Assembly (NCBI GenBank): GCA_009801085.1
Contig: VNWV01000010.1
Location: 1 to 64,000 of the forward strand
Length of the DNA: 64,000 nt
Direction: 5' to 3'
Source: Lasiodiplodia sp. COLG20
Lineage: Eukaryota; Ascomycota; Dothideomycetes; Botryosphaeriales; Botryosphaeriaceae
This document shows, in pieces, positions 56,015 to 64,000 of the stretch; the first letter of the stretch is position 1, and every line of letters begins with the position of its first letter. The position numbers and the translations under genes are program-made. The notes under the pieces were generated by a model. It saw only the letters and a program-made list of their open reading frames with translations. It had not been told where the DNA came from and did no database searches.

Positions 56015-59000
56015 ATGCACACGAGCTTCAAGAATGTGCTCAGTCGAACCTTTCGACAGCATAGCACCGCTTCCGGTGGATATTTCACCGTAGCAGCATG
56101 GCTGGCCCCAGCTGCCGCTGCCTCAGCTCGCCGTCCTCCGCGCCGACATTTCTATCGCACCCACCAGAGACGCTCTCAAACAATCGATGACCTCTCAGAG
56201 AGCACTTCCCCTCTCCGCCAGCCACGCCGACCACCCCGATCCCCCCAGCCTGCAGAAGCCTGGGTGAAGCGCCTCGAGCCTCTTCTTCCGTCGCATCTTC
56301 GGACCACCTCGACCGACATACCTGAACCTTCGAATATAGGCGCAGAGAGGCTCGCATCTGCCAGGAAAATTGCTTCGATTCTGGTACGGTCGAGAGAGTA
56401 TGAGGGCGTGGACATTCTCAGCTACCTAGCGATACAGCAGGGTCGATGGGACGCTGTTATATGGCTCGTGAAATCGATTATCGAAATACCGGTTTCGGTG
56501 GGGGAGCGCTTGAAAGATATTCCTCTGTCAACCGCTCCAAACTGGAATGGCATCCACGAGTCGCTAGAGCTTGCCACCCAGAGACCATTGACCCTGCAGA
56601 GAGTTGCCTCTGCCCAATCCTTCGAACAAAAACTAGATCAACTAACAAACCCCGACATTTTTGGCGAAGACGAACAGCACTACCGGAAAGACGCGCTTGG
56701 ACAATTATGGAGGAGCTTGGGCAACATGATCCTGATCGCTGTTGGAGACCGGCCTCAGGAGAAGGATGCGATTATGGGTCATGTTCTTGAGCTCCTGGCC
56801 TACCTTCATCATGCGGGCATAATCCCCGAATCGGTGTACCATTACGAGCCGCCAAAGGATAAATATTCCCTTCAACAACCACCTACACTCTACCTTCTTT
56901 CCTCCAAGATCCTTACGGCACTGTCGGACGCAGCCTGGAGAGCACATGAGCTAGCAGCGACGTCCGAGAACCAAAAACAGGCAAAGTACAATATCTTCGG
57001 CCAGGAAATACCTGGTTCAAGATACAAGGTTCGCACACCGGAACTTGGCTCAGAAGTCTGGTTGGAGCTTGTGCTGTGGTCTTGTCTACATGGAGGTTGG
57101 ACGATGGACGGCGCGGACATTTTGAAAAAGCTCTCACGCTACAAGGACGACTCGAGGTGGTCAGTCATTCACTGGAAAAACGTCTTGCACGATCGCTCCG
57201 GGTCATCTTTTCGCAACATGACTTGGACCGACTTATGGTCCTTTGCCAGGGCCCAGGGGACGCAGGCGAAATCTCCAGAACGCTTCATGGTTGATAAGAC
57301 CATCAGCAGTGAAGTGGTTGCGGCCTATGTCGATGGTTTGCTCAACAGAGTTACGGTGGGTGTTGGTAATCGTGGAGAGCCTGTTGCGAATATTTTCAAT
57401 TTTGTCACTACTTTCAAAGGCCTGCTCGATCGTGACAATCTTGGCCTTGGAACTGCAACTTGGGAGTCAATTATTGTGCGTTTCATGGAGAGCGGCGGCA
57501 TCGACCCGAACTTGCAGGCCCGTTGGCTGGAAAGGCTGTTGTACTTTAGCAGCAAGTTCGACGAAGAGCTCGAATACCACAATGCTGCTCGGGAATACGA
57601 AGACAGTCCAGGCTCACCATCTTACATCCTCGACCCCTCGTCGATCTCTTTAGGCGTATTGCATCAAGCCTTGCGTATCCACATCAAGAACAGCAACCTC
57701 ACGGGCGCGGCTGAAGTTGTGTCACGACTGCAGTCGCTCACGGATGAAAACAAGAAAAGATCGATGCAAAAATTCTTTGAAAAGCTCAACAGGCGATCCG
57801 AGGACGACTTCGTTCCTGAGTCCTTCTCAAGCAACGTCGACCCGATGGACTATCCCATCTACTTCCCGCAGATACCGTCCGCGCTTTTGGCCGGTGTTCT
57901 GAGTCTGGCAACGCAGAATCAAGCATATGGCTTTGCCAAACAGCTGCTGTACTCTGACGATATCGATGGGCCTCTGATCCCGCAGGAGCTGTATGGGTAT
58001 AGTAGCATTGCCGCTGCGATCACTAGGTATGCACTTGCTGTCGACGATGCGAGCGTGCTTGCTCGCCTCAAACCCAATCAATCGGAAAGGGGTGGCCTGA
58101 CTCCTGAAGCGTCTTGGGCAATTCTCGAGATCCAAATGCAAAGACACGAGTGGGACATTGTTGAGAACGTAATCCGCCACCTAGCGGTACACAACACAAA
58201 AGGGCGGGTAGCGAACATCGGTGCGCTCTTAGCGAGGCAGCTCCTCGTCCTCCAAGACAAAGTTCTTAGGCAGGGTGAGAAGGTGACCGAGACACATCCT
58301 CTCGCTAAGGCTGCCTCTATCTTTCGGAGGCTCATCAAAACTAGATTCGGCGACGATGATCAGGAACGCTACCACCGCTTCCACGGTATACTCTGTGTCC
58401 TCTCGTCTGTTGGGCCCGAATGGCGCGACTTTTGCTTCCGCTTATTCACCTACCGCAAAACGAAGTTACTCGAGCGATGTGTCACACATGATGACTTTGC
58501 ACCATTGCTACAGGGCGTCACGGAGACCCGGGGTGCCTACAGGGGTATGGAATTGATGACCAAGTGGTGTAAGGATATATCAGCAACCAAGCCTCTCGAA
58601 AGAGCGCACCACACCCAGAGCACTACACAACATGTGCCTCAGGTCTTATTAACCGAAGAAGTTGCTGTCAAAGGAAAAAATGGGTCCGAATATTTACTCC
58701 GTGGCCAACGCCTTTCACTCACGCTTCCTCTCATGCGTATAGTGTACCAGGCAGCGCTGAAGCACATCGAACAGAACGCTGAACTTGCATGGCATCAGCA
58801 AAATGTCAGATCGGTTTTGGGCTGGGCTCTTGCGGGTCTGAGGTCCTTGGGGTTAAACGAAAAGGAAATTGGTCACGAGTTGGATGGGATCACGAGCGGT
58901 GCCGAACTGGCCAAGCGAGCGAGAGCGGCGTATGTGAAGAGAAAGAGGGCATCGAAAAGGAAGTCAAAGTGGAGGAAATCCCAAGTGACAGAGTTGGCAA

Positions 59001-59080
59001 AGAGGCTCGAGCATGGGATTGAGAAAGATGTTTCCGTGGAAACAAGGATTGCCCAAGGAGCCGCCGAGCGGGGAGAGTAG
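56015..59080 (+). CDS. Large mitochondrial protein, PPR-like helical repeats possible
   Basis: A single exon encodes 1021 aa. The frame opens at 55970 without ATG; the first ATG (56015) begins an Arg/Ser/Ala-rich, acid-free segment (MHTSFKNVLSRTFRQHST, then ARRPPRRHFYR) typical of a mitochondrial presequence. The rest is almost all alpha-helix with repeated hydrophobic/aromatic pairs about every 35-40 residues (for example SYLAIQQGRWDAVIWLVKS, EIQMQRHEWDIVENVIRHL, GVLSLATQNQAYGFAKQLL), as in degenerate pentatricopeptide proteins of fungi. The C-terminus is strongly basic (VKRKRASKRKSKWRKSQ), fitting RNA binding. A role in mitochondrial mRNA stability or translation is inferred only. No catalytic motif is seen. 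Confidence 0.65.
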   Translation: MHTSFKNVLSRTFRQHSTASGGYFTVAAWLAPAAAASARRPPRRHFYRTHQRRSQTIDDLSESTSPLRQPRRPPRSPQPAEAWVKRLEPLLPSHLRTTSTDIPEPSNIGAERLASARKIASILVRSREYEGVDILSYLAIQQGRWDAVIWLVKSIIEIPVSVGERLKDIPLSTAPNWNGIHESLELATQRPLTLQRVASAQSFEQKLDQLTNPDIFGEDEQHYRKDALGQLWRSLGNMILIAVGDRPQEKDAIMGHVLELLAYLHHAGIIPESVYHYEPPKDKYSLQQPPTLYLLSSKILTALSDAAWRAHELAATSENQKQAKYNIFGQEIPGSRYKVRTPELGSEVWLELVLWSCLHGGWTMDGADILKKLSRYKDDSRWSVIHWKNVLHDRSGSSFRNMTWTDLWSFARAQGTQAKSPERFMVDKTISSEVVAAYVDGLLNRVTVGVGNRGEPVANIFNFVTTFKGLLDRDNLGLGTATWESIIVRFMESGGIDPNLQARWLERLLYFSSKFDEELEYHNAAREYEDSPGSPSYILDPSSISLGVLHQALRIHIKNSNLTGAAEVVSRLQSLTDENKKRSMQKFFEKLNRRSEDDFVPESFSSNVDPMDYPIYFPQIPSALLAGVLSLATQNQAYGFAKQLLYSDDIDGPLIPQELYGYSSIAAAITRYALAVDDASVLARLKPNQSERGGLTPEASWAILEIQMQRHEWDIVENVIRHLAVHNTKGRVANIGALLARQLLVLQDKVLRQGEKVTETHPLAKAASIFRRLIKTRFGDDDQERYHRFHGILCVLSSVGPEWRDFCFRLFTYRKTKLLERCVTHDDFAPLLQGVTETRGAYRGMELMTKWCKDISATKPLERAHHTQSTTQHVPQVLLTEEVAVKGKNGSEYLLRGQRLSLTLPLMRIVYQAALKHIEQNAELAWHQQNVRSVLGWALAGLRSLGLNEKEIGHELDGITSGAELAKRARAAYVKRKRASKRKSKWRKSQVTELAKRLEHGIEKDVSVETRIAQGAAERGE

Positions 59081-60062
59081 GGTTGATGATCCCCGGTGTA
59101 TATTGCACGTTTTGCCGATGTAAGCATGAGCCTGTGCTGTAATTTTGTTGTTCCCTGCGCTTAGACTTAGACATTAGATGTTACTGTTCCTCATCATAGT
59201 TGTGGGACAGACTTCGAATCTCCAAACAGCATGACGTGTGGGTACATGAGCTTTTCACGTAAGTACTGCACCTCAATTAGTACGAATCCTACTGTCTAGA
59301 GAATGCACTACCGTCGCGGGAAGAGATGGCCATGGCGTAGCGATAGCGCGCCGTGGATGTGACATCATCACCTACCGGTACACCCATCTGGACTTCCTTT
59401 TTCGCGTTGTCACAGGCTCTCGCGTCGACGCGTCATCCTCTCCTTTTGTCGTGACATTCTCGATTTCCCCATCAGTTCCAGATTGGCGAGATCTGGTGGC
59501 TTGCAGATCCGATGCGGAGCGGTGGCTGGTCAGCACCGAAGCCGTTCCTGACGCTAGCCTGGATGGACCGAGTGTTGACGTCCACCACTATTTGAGAGCC
59601 GCTTGATGGATTCTAGACGTTTGTGGTCCTGTCTCCTGTCACTCTTGCATCGTTCCCTTCTAGGGGCTCGCTCTTTCCTTGGAATTATTATGCAAGCCAT
59701 GTTCTCCTGATCGCTGGATGAAGTCATGACTCTGCGATGGTCACAATGCGATTGATGCAGCCCTCACCGGTTGTAGTATAGCAAATGCTAGCAACAGTGC
59801 GGCACGATAGATTCGAGCCAAGGGTGCACTGCTGCTTACCACCCAGTGCTGCAAGAATAGTGAGCTATCACGCATGCCACAAGTGACATCAGCATTAAAC
59901 GCCAGTGACGCCCAAGGCTGGTCTCCGTGTCCGTGTACCTTTAGAAAATACATAAAAACCGTCTGCTTTCCTGGATGTGAAGCAATAAACAATCCAACAA
60001 TCACCTCATCCAATCAAGCTCCAAACCTTTCTCCGATAAAACAATATCAACCTTTACCAATC
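59081..60062. other. Intergenic region before the small hydrophilic protein
   Basis: About 980 nt. An AGGGG sequence at about 59662 matches the stress-response-element core, which is short and may be chance. The last 100 nt are A/C-rich (CAATCCAACAATCACCTCATCC), typical of a fungal 5' UTR. No gene seen. Confidence 0.5.
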
Positions 60063-60432
60063 ATGTCTGAGTACGAGAACCAGGACATCCCCGCCGGCGT
60101 CGACCGCGACAACGATTATGTTAGCCGTAGCGGCCAGTCACAGATCCCTGTCCAGAAGGACGAAGCGCCCATCGAGGACCCCATTGACCCTGCCACCGCC
60201 GACACTGACGAGCAGCTGGGTGAGGCCGTCCATCCTCCTTCCAGTACACATTTGATCGCCCACATTCTAATATAAAGTTGCAGCTCGCGATGACAAAGAA
60301 GCCATTAACGAGGACAATATTGTCCCAGGCCGCACACGTGGTGCCACCAAGAAGGCAGGCACTTACGCAGAGCCTGGTGATGAGGAGGGTATTCCCGGGC
60401 CGGAGGATGGAAGAAGCGCTATCCGCCAGTAA
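60063..60432 (+). CDS. Small hydrophilic protein, stress-type
   Basis: Exons 60063-60219 and 60284-60432 (64-nt intron, GTGAGG/CAG) encode 101 aa. The protein is extremely hydrophilic, rich in Asp, Glu, Gly, Pro and Gln, with almost no hydrophobic residues and no Cys, so it is probably disordered. It starts MSEYENQDIPAGVDRDNDY and ends DEEGIPGPEDGRSAIRQ, with a basic patch GRTRGATKKAG in between. Short proteins of this composition in fungi are often stress- or spore-related hydrophilins, but I do not recognise a named family. The exon frames join cleanly at Leu-Ala. Confidence 0.65.
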
Positions 60433-60890
60433 TTCCGAGTATTTGGTCATGCAGCTCTGAATTAGAAGTTACATAGGCCATCGCTCTCTGTTCAACAAAT
60501 TCAGGCGTCGGTTGGCTTGGATCTGTATTATATCGAGATGCTTACTTCAATGATGGTAATTATGATACGATAGCATCAAACATTCCCATATGATCTTGTT
60601 ATGTTTCTACCATATTTAGCTCGAAGTCTTAAACTGTTACGCCAGTGTGCATGCTCACGATTGAGCTCAGGCTGTAGATGAAACCACACGTCGGGTCAAT
60701 AGATACATTCACCACCGAAACCTATAGACTTCTCCATAATCATATTCTTTTTTGGAGTGAGCGACACTGTTAAGCTAAGCTGATGCCGTGACCTTGCTCT
60801 GGGACTTAAGAACCAGCCCCGTAGTACCTTGATGGAGAGATTTCAAAAGCCGGGTATATAGACCTTAAACGATTATGCGAGTGCTCTCAC
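60433..60890. other. Convergent intergenic region
   Basis: 458 nt of AT-rich DNA between the small hydrophilic protein and SSF1, which converge. Nothing else seen. Confidence 0.6.
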
Positions 60891-62327
60891 TCATTCGTCG
60901 TCTTCCATATCCTCATCTTCGTCCTCGACATCACCGGCGCCCTCATCGTCAAGGCCTTCGCTATCCCAGGCGTCGGACATGTCCTCGTCATAGTCCTCTT
61001 CTTCATCATCAACCTCTTCGCCTCGTGATTTCTTCTCAGCCTTCTCCTTTTTCTTCCTCTCAACATTTTCCTTCTGTACGCGTTTCCTCTCCTCCTTCTC
61101 TTTCCTTCGCTGATCCCACATCTTATCCATCGCTCTGACTTCTTCAGCAGTCTTGGTGATATGCTCGTGCCACATGACCTTTCCACTACACAGGCCTTCC
61201 TCAACTTTCTGGAGACGAAGCTTCATGCGCGGGCCGAGCTCGACCAATTTCACGGCTTTCCTCTCGACATTGCTGCGCGCGCCGGCCGACCCGCCGTTGG
61301 CGGCAGCCTGTCTTTCTGCAGCCGCCCGCTGCTTCTCCTTCCGGTTGAGGACTTTTCTGGTAGTCTCCAACACCTCAACCTCGGCGTCCGTTTCAACCTC
61401 GCTGTCACTTGCGCTAGTGTAGCCGCCGCCTGCGTCTGGATCTAGAAGGTAATCGGCGGCATCTTCGAGCTTGCCGAGATTAGGCAGGCCTCTCTTCTTC
61501 TTATCCTTGACGGCGCTGTTCAAACGGCGCAAGCTCTTAGGCATATCCTTCGTCACGGTTTTGGTAGTGATTGCGTAGTGCCGCAGGTTGATAATGTAAG
61601 AGTTGGAGTCGTCTGGGGAAGGCTCGCGGTTAAGGAGAAGAACACGGCGGATCGAAGTCAATGGCGTGGCTTGAGGGGAGATTGGCGGGAAGAGCGACTG
61701 AAACATGGTTGTCGTAAGGCTCTCAAGGTGCTTCGGAATGGGGTTCTCCGTGCTGGCCGAGGTTTGGGAGCTCGTGAAGTTGTTCATGACAAGCTGTTAA
61801 AAGCCATTATCAGTGTGTATCGAGAAGGATTGGTTCTCTTGTGTACATACAAGAGGAGCCGTGTGATATTCATGACCTCCGGTTCTGGGGTGTTTTTGGG
61901 CGCGTTGGATATCCTTGCACAAAGAGTATTTCTCGACGCGAAAGTGGAGCGTAGGGCCGCGAGGAGTCTTTGCAAGGCGCAAATTTGTGTTCCCGGACGA
62001 GGATTTGGAGAATAGCAGAAGATGTGTGACGCCGAGAGGCCCAGCCATTGTCGTGTAGTCGCGCAGTTTGTTGGATTTCCTCTCCTGCAATGATGGTTAG
62101 CGGGGGCGGAACTGTGTGCTCTCAAGGGAAATTACCTTCAATCTTGACGCAGTGCCGGGCTCCATGACCAGCCTCATGTCCTTGACCAGCTGCGAGACGC
62201 TGGAGCCGACCTCGCCGGCTCCCACACGAATGACCATGCTCTTCGGCGCACCATCGTTGGGCTTCTGTGTTCCTTTAGGCAGTTTAGCGCCAATGTGCGT
62301 GCGCTTCTTGACTCTCTGTCTTGCCAT
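60891..62327 (-). CDS. SSF1: Brix-domain ribosome biogenesis factor Ssf1
   Basis: Three exons, 62327-62136, 62084-61851 and 61793-60891, encode 442 aa; introns of 51 and 57 nt are both phase 0. Ssf1 (human PPAN) joins early 66S pre-ribosomes in the nucleolus and protects 27S rRNA processing. The start MARQRVKKRTHIGAK is the basic nucleolar type. A Brix domain follows: PKSMVIRVG, LVKDMRLVMEPGTASRLK, the junction ERKSNKLRDY, then GVTHLLLFSK, TLHFRVEKYSL and SIRRVLLLNRE to about residue 240. The C-terminus is a long Lys/Glu coiled coil ending in an acidic tail (DEEEDYDEDM...), as in relatives. Human PPAN and yeast Ssf1 share this layout. It is divergent from RRP3, with only 161 nt between start codons. 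Confidence 0.92.
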
Positions 62328-62488
62328 AGTGTGCTGCGTTGGGGGTGTGAGGAAGTTGCGACGGGAATCAAGCTTGCGGCGGAGACTTGCGAGAAAAATC
62401 CCGGGAAAGCGCGCTTATCGATTGGGTCGCGATTTTTCCCAGCAACCAAATCCAAGCACCTGCGCGCCACTTTCCTTCACCACCAAAG
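62328..62488. promoter_or_regulatory. Bidirectional promoter SSF1/RRP3
   Basis: 161 nt separate the two start codons, so both ribosome-biogenesis genes must share a control region. A/T runs flanked by GC (GAGAAAAATCCC, GCGATTTTTCCC) stand out. They loosely recall the A/T-rich rRNA-processing element of yeast, but are not exact matches. Confidence 0.6.
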
Positions 62489-63976
62489 ATGCCCGCCCTC
62501 AAGAAGCGCAAGCTCAGCGGCGAACCCGCTGAGGCAAAGTCCAAGGCGACCACTGCCTCCACCCGCGACGCTCCCTCCACGAAACACAAGGCTGAGCCTA
62601 CGAAGCTTGCCGAACCCAACTCCGACGATGCGCAAAGCGATGCCGAAGAATCTTCCTCCGGGGAAGTGGAAACAGCCCAGGGCGAACAGGCGCGCAAGAG
62701 CTTCAGGGATCTTGGTATCATAGAGGAGCTCTGCAACAGCTGTGAAGCTCTGGGTTTCAAAAGCCCGACTCCCATCCAGGCCGAATCGATCCCGTTGGCT
62801 CTTCAAGGACGGGATCTGATCGGTTTAGCTGAGACTGGTTCAGGAAAAACAGCGGCTTTTGCGCTACCTATCCTTCAAGACCTCATGGAGAGACAACAAA
62901 AGCTTTTTGGTCTAATCTTAGCACCTACTCGCGAGCTAGCCTACCAAATCTCGCAACAATTCGAGGCGCTGGGCAGCCTGATCGGTGTTAAATGCGCAGT
63001 CCTAGTCGGCGGTATGGACATGACGCCCCAGCAGATTGCTCTAGGAAAGAATCCACACATTGTCGTCGCCACTCCCGGCCGTCTGCTTGACCATCTTGAG
63101 AACACCAAGGGCTTCTCTCTGAAGCAGCTGAAGTATTTGGTCATGGACGAAGCAGACAGGCTGCTAGATCTCGACTTCGGACCCATCATCGACAAGATCC
63201 TCAAGGTCTTACCGAAGGAAGGTAGACGGACCTATCTTTTCTCGGCCACTATGAGCTCGAAGGTCGAGAGCCTCCAAAGAGCCAGTTTGAGCAATCCTCT
63301 CCGGGTGTCTATCTCCAGCTCCACCCACCAGACAGTCTCGACCCTCATCCAGCACTACCTGTTCGTTCCCCACAAGCACAAGGATCTCTATCTCATCCAT
63401 CTGCTCAACGACATGATCGGCCACCCAACGATCATTTTCACGCGCACTGTCAACGAGACACAGAGGATCGCAATCTTGCTTCGAACATTGGGCTTTGGCG
63501 CCATCCCTCTTCATGGCCAACTCTCCCAGTCTGCAAGATTGGGTGCGCTCGGAAAGTTCAAGTCAAAGTCGCGGGACATTCTGGTCGCTACCGACGTTGC
63601 TGCTCGCGGTCTTGACATTCCGAGCGTCTCATACGTCATCAACTACGATCTGCCTCCGGACTCAAAGACGTACGTTCATCGCGTTGGACGTACTGCCCGT
63701 GCTGGAAAGTCAGGTAAAGCCATTTCTTTGGTCACGCAGTATGATGTGGAGATCTGGCTGCGCATCGAGACGGCGCTTGGTAAGAAATTGCCCGGAGAGA
63801 CGGTAGAGAAGGAAGAGGTTATGATCCTCGCTGAGCGTGTTGGCGAGGCTCAGAGGGCTGCAGTCAGAGAGATGAAGGATTTGCACGAGAACAGAGGTAA
63901 GAAGGGCAGTGTACTCCGCGGGAGGAGAGGCGGTGGGAAGAGAGGCCGTGACAACATGGACCAGGAAGAGGGTTAA
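62489..63976 (+). CDS. RRP3: DEAD-box ATP-dependent rRNA helicase Rrp3
   Basis: A single exon encodes 495 aa. Rrp3 is a nucleolar RNA helicase needed for 18S rRNA maturation. All motifs are present: Q motif (FKSPTPIQ), I AETGSGKT with Lys120, Ia PTRELA, Ib TPGR, II DEAD (220-223), III SAT (252-254), IV IIFTRT, V ARGLD and [12 protein letters not shown]. An acidic/basic disordered N-terminus of about 70 residues and a basic Gly/Arg tail ([11 protein letters not shown]) are typical of the family. The short N-terminal and C-terminal extensions and the sequence [11 protein letters not shown] fit Rrp3/DDX47 better than other DEAD-box types. The frame extends upstream to 62387 without ATG; the first ATG is 62489. 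The CDS ends 24 nt before the window end. Confidence 0.93.
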   Translation: MPALKKRKLSGEPAEAKSKATTASTRDAPSTKHKAEPTKLAEPNSDDAQSDAEESSSGEVETAQGEQARKSFRDLGIIEELCNSCEALGFKSPTPIQAESIPLALQGRDLIGLAETGSGKTAAFALPILQDLMERQQKLFGLILAPTRELAYQISQQFEALGSLIGVKCAVLVGGMDMTPQQIALGKNPHIVVATPGRLLDHLENTKGFSLKQLKYLVMDEADRLLDLDFGPIIDKILKVLPKEGRRTYLFSATMSSKVESLQRASLSNPLRVSISSSTHQTVSTLIQHYLFVPHKHKDLYLIHLLNDMIGHPTIIFTRTVNETQRIAILLRTLGFGAIPLHGQLSQSARLGALGKFKSKSRDILVATDVAARGLDIPSVSYVINYDLPPDSKTYVHRVGRTARAGKSGKAISLVTQYDVEIWLRIETALGKKLPGETVEKEEVMILAERVGEAQRAAVREMKDLHENRGKKGSVLRGRRGGGKRGRDNMDQEEG

Positions 63977-64000
63977 TCGGACAGCTCGAACTCAGAAAAG

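Noticed and set aside
59741..60013. 90-codon minus-strand frame upstream of the small hydrophilic gene
   Set aside because: Overlaps the probable promoter and 5' UTR of the plus-strand gene and has no protein-like features.

Overview
This 64 kb window is nuclear DNA of a filamentous ascomycete (Pezizomycotina). The signs are short GT..AG introns (about 49-80 nt, with CTRAY-like branch sites), CT-rich promoters, gene families typical of moulds (CFEM/GPI cell-surface protein, Jen-type carboxylate transporter, ATG11, fungal PARP zinc finger) and a decayed fungal tyrosine-recombinase repeat. A dothideomycete is my guess from overall gene character only. Splice sites were placed by hand from reading frame, GT/AG and family conservation.

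Layout. 0-6 kb: two identical intron-bearing tRNA-Thr(AGT) genes in opposite orientation flank a Jen-type carboxylate transporter. 6.6-8 kb: a kelch-repeat protein. 8-14.3 kb: a gene-poor block holding a broken tyrosine recombinase (DUF3435/captain-like) and unexplained GC-rich DNA. 14.3-17.3 kb: a large repetitive GPI-anchored CFEM protein. 18.7-20.5 kb: an AGC kinase of S6K/Psk1 type. 21.7-23 kb: an unknown membrane protein. 23.4-25.7 kb: TRM1 with tandem start codons. 26-27.2 kb: an unknown polytopic membrane protein. 27.7-32.2 kb: ATG11, with a possible small gene just past its stop. 32.7-33.7 kb: a CENP-H-like kinetochore protein. 34.3-41.7 kb: the TOR kinase. 42.2-44.6 kb: a U2SURP/SR140-like splicing factor. 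45.1-46.4 kb: unknown. 48.6-50.8 kb: an acidic nuclear protein, possibly CRF1/IFH1-like. 51.8-53.3 kb: a HAD hydrolase. 53.8-55.3 kb: a stand-alone PARP-type zinc-finger protein. 56-59.1 kb: a mitochondrial helical-repeat-like protein. 60.1-60.4 kb: a small hydrophilic protein. 60.9-64 kb: the divergent ribosome-biogenesis pair SSF1 and RRP3.

Functionally, several genes belong to nutrient signalling and its outputs: TOR, an S6K-like kinase, ATG11, a possible IFH1/CRF1-type co-regulator, SSF1 and RRP3. Whether that grouping is more than chance cannot be judged from one window. I saw no rRNA, CRISPR array, intact transposon or secondary-metabolite cluster.
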